From positions 1 to 6,746 of the forward strand of contig JAJYJF010000123.1 of NCBI GenBank assembly GCA_021796375.1: a stretch of 6,746 bases of DNA, in the 5' to 3' direction. Of the stretch, positions 4,770-6,746 are shown in pieces. The first letter of the stretch is position 1, and each line of letters starts with the position of its first letter. Made by a program: the position numbers and the translations under genes. The DNA is from Chloroflexota bacterium. GTDB lineage: Bacteria > Chloroflexota > Anaerolineae > Anaerolineales > Anaerolineaceae. The notes under the pieces were generated by a model. The model worked only from the letters and a program-made list of their open reading frames with translations, did no database searches and was not told the origin of the DNA.

Positions 4770-5543
4770 CTAAAGTGCGGTGAGGATGATCGGGTCCCCT
4801 TCCGTGACGGCAATCGAATGCTCGAAATGCGCCGTCAGCGAGCCATCCCACGAGGTGACCGTCCACTGGTCGGGCATCACCCGGGTCACGGGCGTTCCGA
4901 CCAGGACCATCGGCTCGATGGCGATCGTCACCCCCGGCCGGAGCAGCAGTCCCCGCCCGGCGATCCCGTAGTTGGGCAGCTGCGGGCCTTCGTGCATCTG
5001 CCGCCCGACGCCGTGCCCGGTATACTCCCGGGTGAGATACAAACCGTGGCTCTCCACGTAGCGCTGGATCGCCGCGGAAACATCCCCGGCATGGTTCCCG
5101 GACCGCATCTGCGCGATCCCCTCGTAGAGCGACTTTTCGGTTACCTCGAGCAGCTTCTGCGCCGTGGCTGAAATTTCTCCCACCCCGGCGGTAAACGCCG
5201 AATCGCCGACGAAGCCTTCGAAAACCGTGCCGCAGTCCATGGTGACGATATCGCCCTCTTTCAGCTTGCGCTTGGGCGATGGGATCCCGTGCACCAGTTC
5301 CTCATTGACGCTGACGCAGGTACTCGCCGGGTACGGATACGGACCAGGATAGTTTTTAAAAGGCGAATAAACGCCGTACTTCTTCAAGACCTCTTCAGCC
5401 GCCGCGTTCAGATCCGCGGTGGTGACGCCGGGCCGGATGATCGCCCGGGCAGCCGCCAGGGCCTCGGCATTGATCCGACCGGCCTCGCGCATGATCACGA
5501 TTTCTTGTGGTGTTTTAATGTTAATTTGCCGTTCCCAGGCCAT
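4770..5543 (-). CDS. map: type I methionine aminopeptidase
   Basis: This cytosolic metallo-enzyme removes the initiator methionine from nascent proteins whose second residue is small. The 257-residue product has the pita-bread fold sequence with all five metal ligands of the family: D103 (VTMDCG), D114 (FVGDSAF), H177 (GHGVGR), E210 (AIEPM) and E241 ([10 protein letters not shown]). H85 (VHGIPS) and H184 (MHEGP) match the catalytic and substrate-binding histidines. It lacks the N-terminal zinc-finger extension of eukaryotic and some bacterial forms. The ATG at 5543-5541 gives [22 protein letters not shown], a normal N-terminus. The ribosome-binding site is poor: an A-rich purine run with no GGAG. 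It starts 21 nt after adk and stops with TAG, 95 nt before rpmJ. Gene order secY-adk-map is standard, but infA does not follow. Confidence 0.96.
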   Translation of the reverse strand: MAWERQINIKTPQEIVIMREAGRINAEALAAARAIIRPGVTTADLNAAAEEVLKKYGVYSPFKNYPGPYPYPASTCVSVNEELVHGIPSPKRKLKEGDIVTMDCGTVFEGFVGDSAFTAGVGEISATAQKLLEVTEKSLYEGIAQMRSGNHAGDVSAAIQRYVESHGLYLTREYTGHGVGRQMHEGPQLPNYGIAGRGLLLRPGVTIAIEPMVLVGTPVTRVMPDQWTVTSWDGSLTAHFEHSIAVTEGDPIILTAL

Positions 5544-5564
5544 AACCGGTACTTCTTTCTTTTT

Positions 5565-6227
5565 TTATTTCAGATGCTCCTGGACGGTCTTCAGCATCTC
5601 ATCGGTCACCTGGCTGATCGGTTTGGTGCCATCGACCTCGGCCAGGAGGCCGTGCGAGTGGTAGTACTCGATGAGCGGCGCGGTCTGCTGGCTGTACACC
5701 CGGATGCGGTTGGAAACCGTTTCCGGCCTGTCGTCTTCGCGCTGGTAAAGGACGGACCCATCCACGTCGCATTTTCCGGCCACTTTGGGCGGGTTATTCT
5801 TCTCATGATACACGTGCCCCCCCGACCGGCACGTCCACCGGCCGCTGAGCCGTTCGATCAGCTCCTGGTCGGGGACCGCGATGTAGGGGACAACCTTCAC
5901 CTGCCCGCCCATCTCGCCCAGCATCTTCGCCAGAGCTTCCGCCTGGGCGGGGGTGCGCGGAAAGCCATCCAGGATGGCTCCCCTGGCCGCGTCCGGTTGG
6001 GAAAGCCGCTCGTGGATCATGGCAATCGTCAGGTCGTCCGGAACCAACTCGCCCCGGTTCATATACACCTGGGCTTTCTGGCCGAGCTCGGTCTGCTTTT
6101 TCAGGTTCTCGCGGAAGATATCCCCCGACGAGATGTGGGGCAGGCCCAGCTTGTCGGTGAGAACCTCCGCCTGGGTCCCTTTTCCGGCCCCTGGAGGACC
6201 GAGCAAGACGATAAACGATGAAGCCAT
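5565..6227 (-). CDS. adk: adenylate kinase (long-lid form)
   Basis: Adenylate kinase interconverts ATP + AMP and 2 ADP in the cytosol and sets the cell's adenylate balance. The 220-residue product has the Walker A loop GPPGAGKGTQ at 10-19, the AMP-binding region with SSGDIFRENL near 33-42, and DGFPRTPAQAEAL at 87-99. The lid domain spans about 127-165 and ends LYQREDDRPETVSNRI. In zinc-type lids the pattern is C-x2-C-x16-C-x2-C/D; here the positions are C133, G136, C153 and D156, with exact spacing but the second cysteine replaced by glycine. The ATG at 6227-6225 follows a strong GGAGG (6239-6235, 7-nt spacing), 13 nt after the secY stop. The stop is TAA in an A-rich tract before map. Confidence 0.97.
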   Translation of the reverse strand: MASSFIVLLGPPGAGKGTQAEVLTDKLGLPHISSGDIFRENLKKQTELGQKAQVYMNRGELVPDDLTIAMIHERLSQPDAARGAILDGFPRTPAQAEALAKMLGEMGGQVKVVPYIAVPDQELIERLSGRWTCRSGGHVYHEKNNPPKVAGKCDVDGSVLYQREDDRPETVSNRIRVYSQQTAPLIEYYHSHGLLAEVDGTKPISQVTDEMLKTVQEHLK

Positions 6228-6240
6228 GATCCCCCCTCCG

Positions 6241-6746
6241 CTACCGGACGATCTTATCGTCGTAACCGTGCAGCTTCAGCTCGGTATCGATGATCGAGAA
6301 CGTATCCCGCACCACACCCACCACGATCAGCAGGCCAGCCGACGAGATCAGCAGCAGGGTGCTTGGGCGCGCGCCCACCGGCAGTGCCGCGCTGAGAACG
6401 TATGGAAGGACGGCGACGATCCCCAGGAAGAGAGCTCCCGGCAGGGTAATCCGCCGCTGAACGCGGGTGAGGTACCTCTGGGTCGGGTTTCCGCGGACCA
6501 CGCCCGGGATCTGCGCGCCCTGCTTCTTCAAATTGTCGCCGTAGTTTTGCTGGGTGAACAACACGTCGGTGTAGAAGAAGGTGAAGACGACCACCATTAA
6601 GAAGTAGATGACGTAGTACGCCACCCCGTTGCCGCCGAAGGTGTTGTAAATCCCGCTGGCCAGGTTGGCCACCCAGGCCGTTTTGTTGGCCACGAAGTAG
6701 CTCGCCACGATCGCCGGGAAGGTCAGGATGGATTGGGCAAAGATCA
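6241..6746 (-). CDS. secY: protein translocase subunit SecY, C-terminal part, cut by the window edge
   Basis: SecY forms the protein-conducting channel of the inner membrane with SecE and SecG. 167 residues plus the TAG stop (6243-6241) are visible; the reading frame is open to the window end, so the 5' part is outside. The fragment starts in transmembrane helix 7 (IFAQSILTFPAIVASYF). Helix 8 is near fragment residues 41-62 (YYVIYFLMVVVFTFFYTDVLF). The cytosolic C5 loop follows, with NLKKQGAQIPG then VVRGNPTQRYL, then helix 9 (PGALFLGIVAVLPYVL) and helix 10 (TLLLISSAGLLIVVGVV), ending in a cytosolic tail DKIVR. In the C5 loop the arginine equivalent to E. coli R357 is displaced by one residue. 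It is followed by adk after 13 nt, the usual spc-operon order. Confidence 0.96.
   Translation of the reverse strand, partial: IFAQSILTFPAIVASYFVANKTAWVANLASGIYNTFGGNGVAYYVIYFLMVVVFTFFYTDVLFTQQNYGDNLKKQGAQIPGVVRGNPTQRYLTRVQRRITLPGALFLGIVAVLPYVLSAALPVGARPSTLLLISSAGLLIVVGVVRDTFSIIDTELKLHGYDDKIVR

Noticed and set aside
4675..4866. A longer frame running upstream of rpmJ into the 3' end of map
   Set aside because: L36 is about 37 residues and starts MKV; the upstream part is not family-like and the AAGGAG motif fixes the start at 4674.
5551..5570. A-rich tract between adk and map as a slippage or terminator signal
   Set aside because: It is preceded by no stem and lies after the adk stop codon, so neither a terminator nor programmed frameshifting is supported; it is simply a purine-rich spacer.
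5818..5824. Frameshift in adk at the run of seven G
   Set aside because: The frame before and after is normal adenylate kinase with the expected lid spacing, so the run is not a frameshift.
1..6746. Long open frames on the plus strand and in other minus-strand frames across the whole window
   Set aside because: They all overlap recognised conserved genes, have low-complexity Arg/Pro/Ala-rich translations typical of GC-rich shadow frames, and match no family I know.
1..6746. Mobile elements, CRISPR repeats, tRNA genes, defence or secondary-metabolite genes
   Set aside because: Every base is accounted for by core genes or short spacers; no long repeats, tRNA-like folds or foreign-looking genes were seen.

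Overview
The window is a GC-rich stretch of bacterial core housekeeping DNA. Every supported gene lies on the minus strand, so transcription runs from high to low coordinates. It is the distal end of the spc ribosomal-protein cluster joined to the alpha operon. In transcription order: secY (3' end only), adk, map, rpmJ, rpsM, rpsK, rpsD, rpoA, rplQ, truA, rplM, rpsI (5' part only). Spacers are 6 to 124 nt, no stretch over 300 bases lacks a gene, and no mobile element, CRISPR array, tRNA or rRNA was seen.

The gene order, the four-cysteine zinc-type S4, the zinc-ribbon L36 and the general flavour of the proteins suggest a member of the Chloroflexota, perhaps Anaerolineae. This is inferred from memory of the families, not from a search. 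infA, which often sits between map and rpmJ in bacteria, is not there.

Layout: 6746-6241 encodes the C-terminal part of the SecY translocon channel, 6227-5565 adenylate kinase, and 5543-4770 methionine aminopeptidase. The 95-nt map-rpmJ spacer (4769-4675) holds a good housekeeping-type promoter (TGGACG, 17 nt, TATAAT with an extended -10 TG) and a short hairpin just before the rpmJ ribosome-binding site. The alpha operon genes for L36, S13, S11, S4, RNA polymerase alpha and L17 follow from 4674 to 1574. They continue into truA (tRNA pseudouridine synthase), rplM (L13) and rpsI (S9). Genes from rpmJ onward could be expressed both by read-through from the spc cluster and from the internal promoter.

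The genes work together in making and using ribosomes: ribosomal proteins, the polymerase subunit that transcribes them, a tRNA-modifying enzyme, the enzyme that trims initiator methionine, the channel for secreted proteins, and nucleotide homeostasis.

No new gene system is present. What deserves a second look is mostly in the spacers. The 124-nt rpsM-rpsK spacer contains a perfect 7-bp hairpin and a possible pseudoknot that would cover the rpsK ribosome-binding site. The rpsD stop codon sits in a GNRA-type tetraloop, followed by a stem abutting the rpoA ribosome-binding site. Two protein oddities also stand out: an adenylate kinase lid with an incomplete zinc site, and a SecY loop in which the usual arginine is displaced by one residue.
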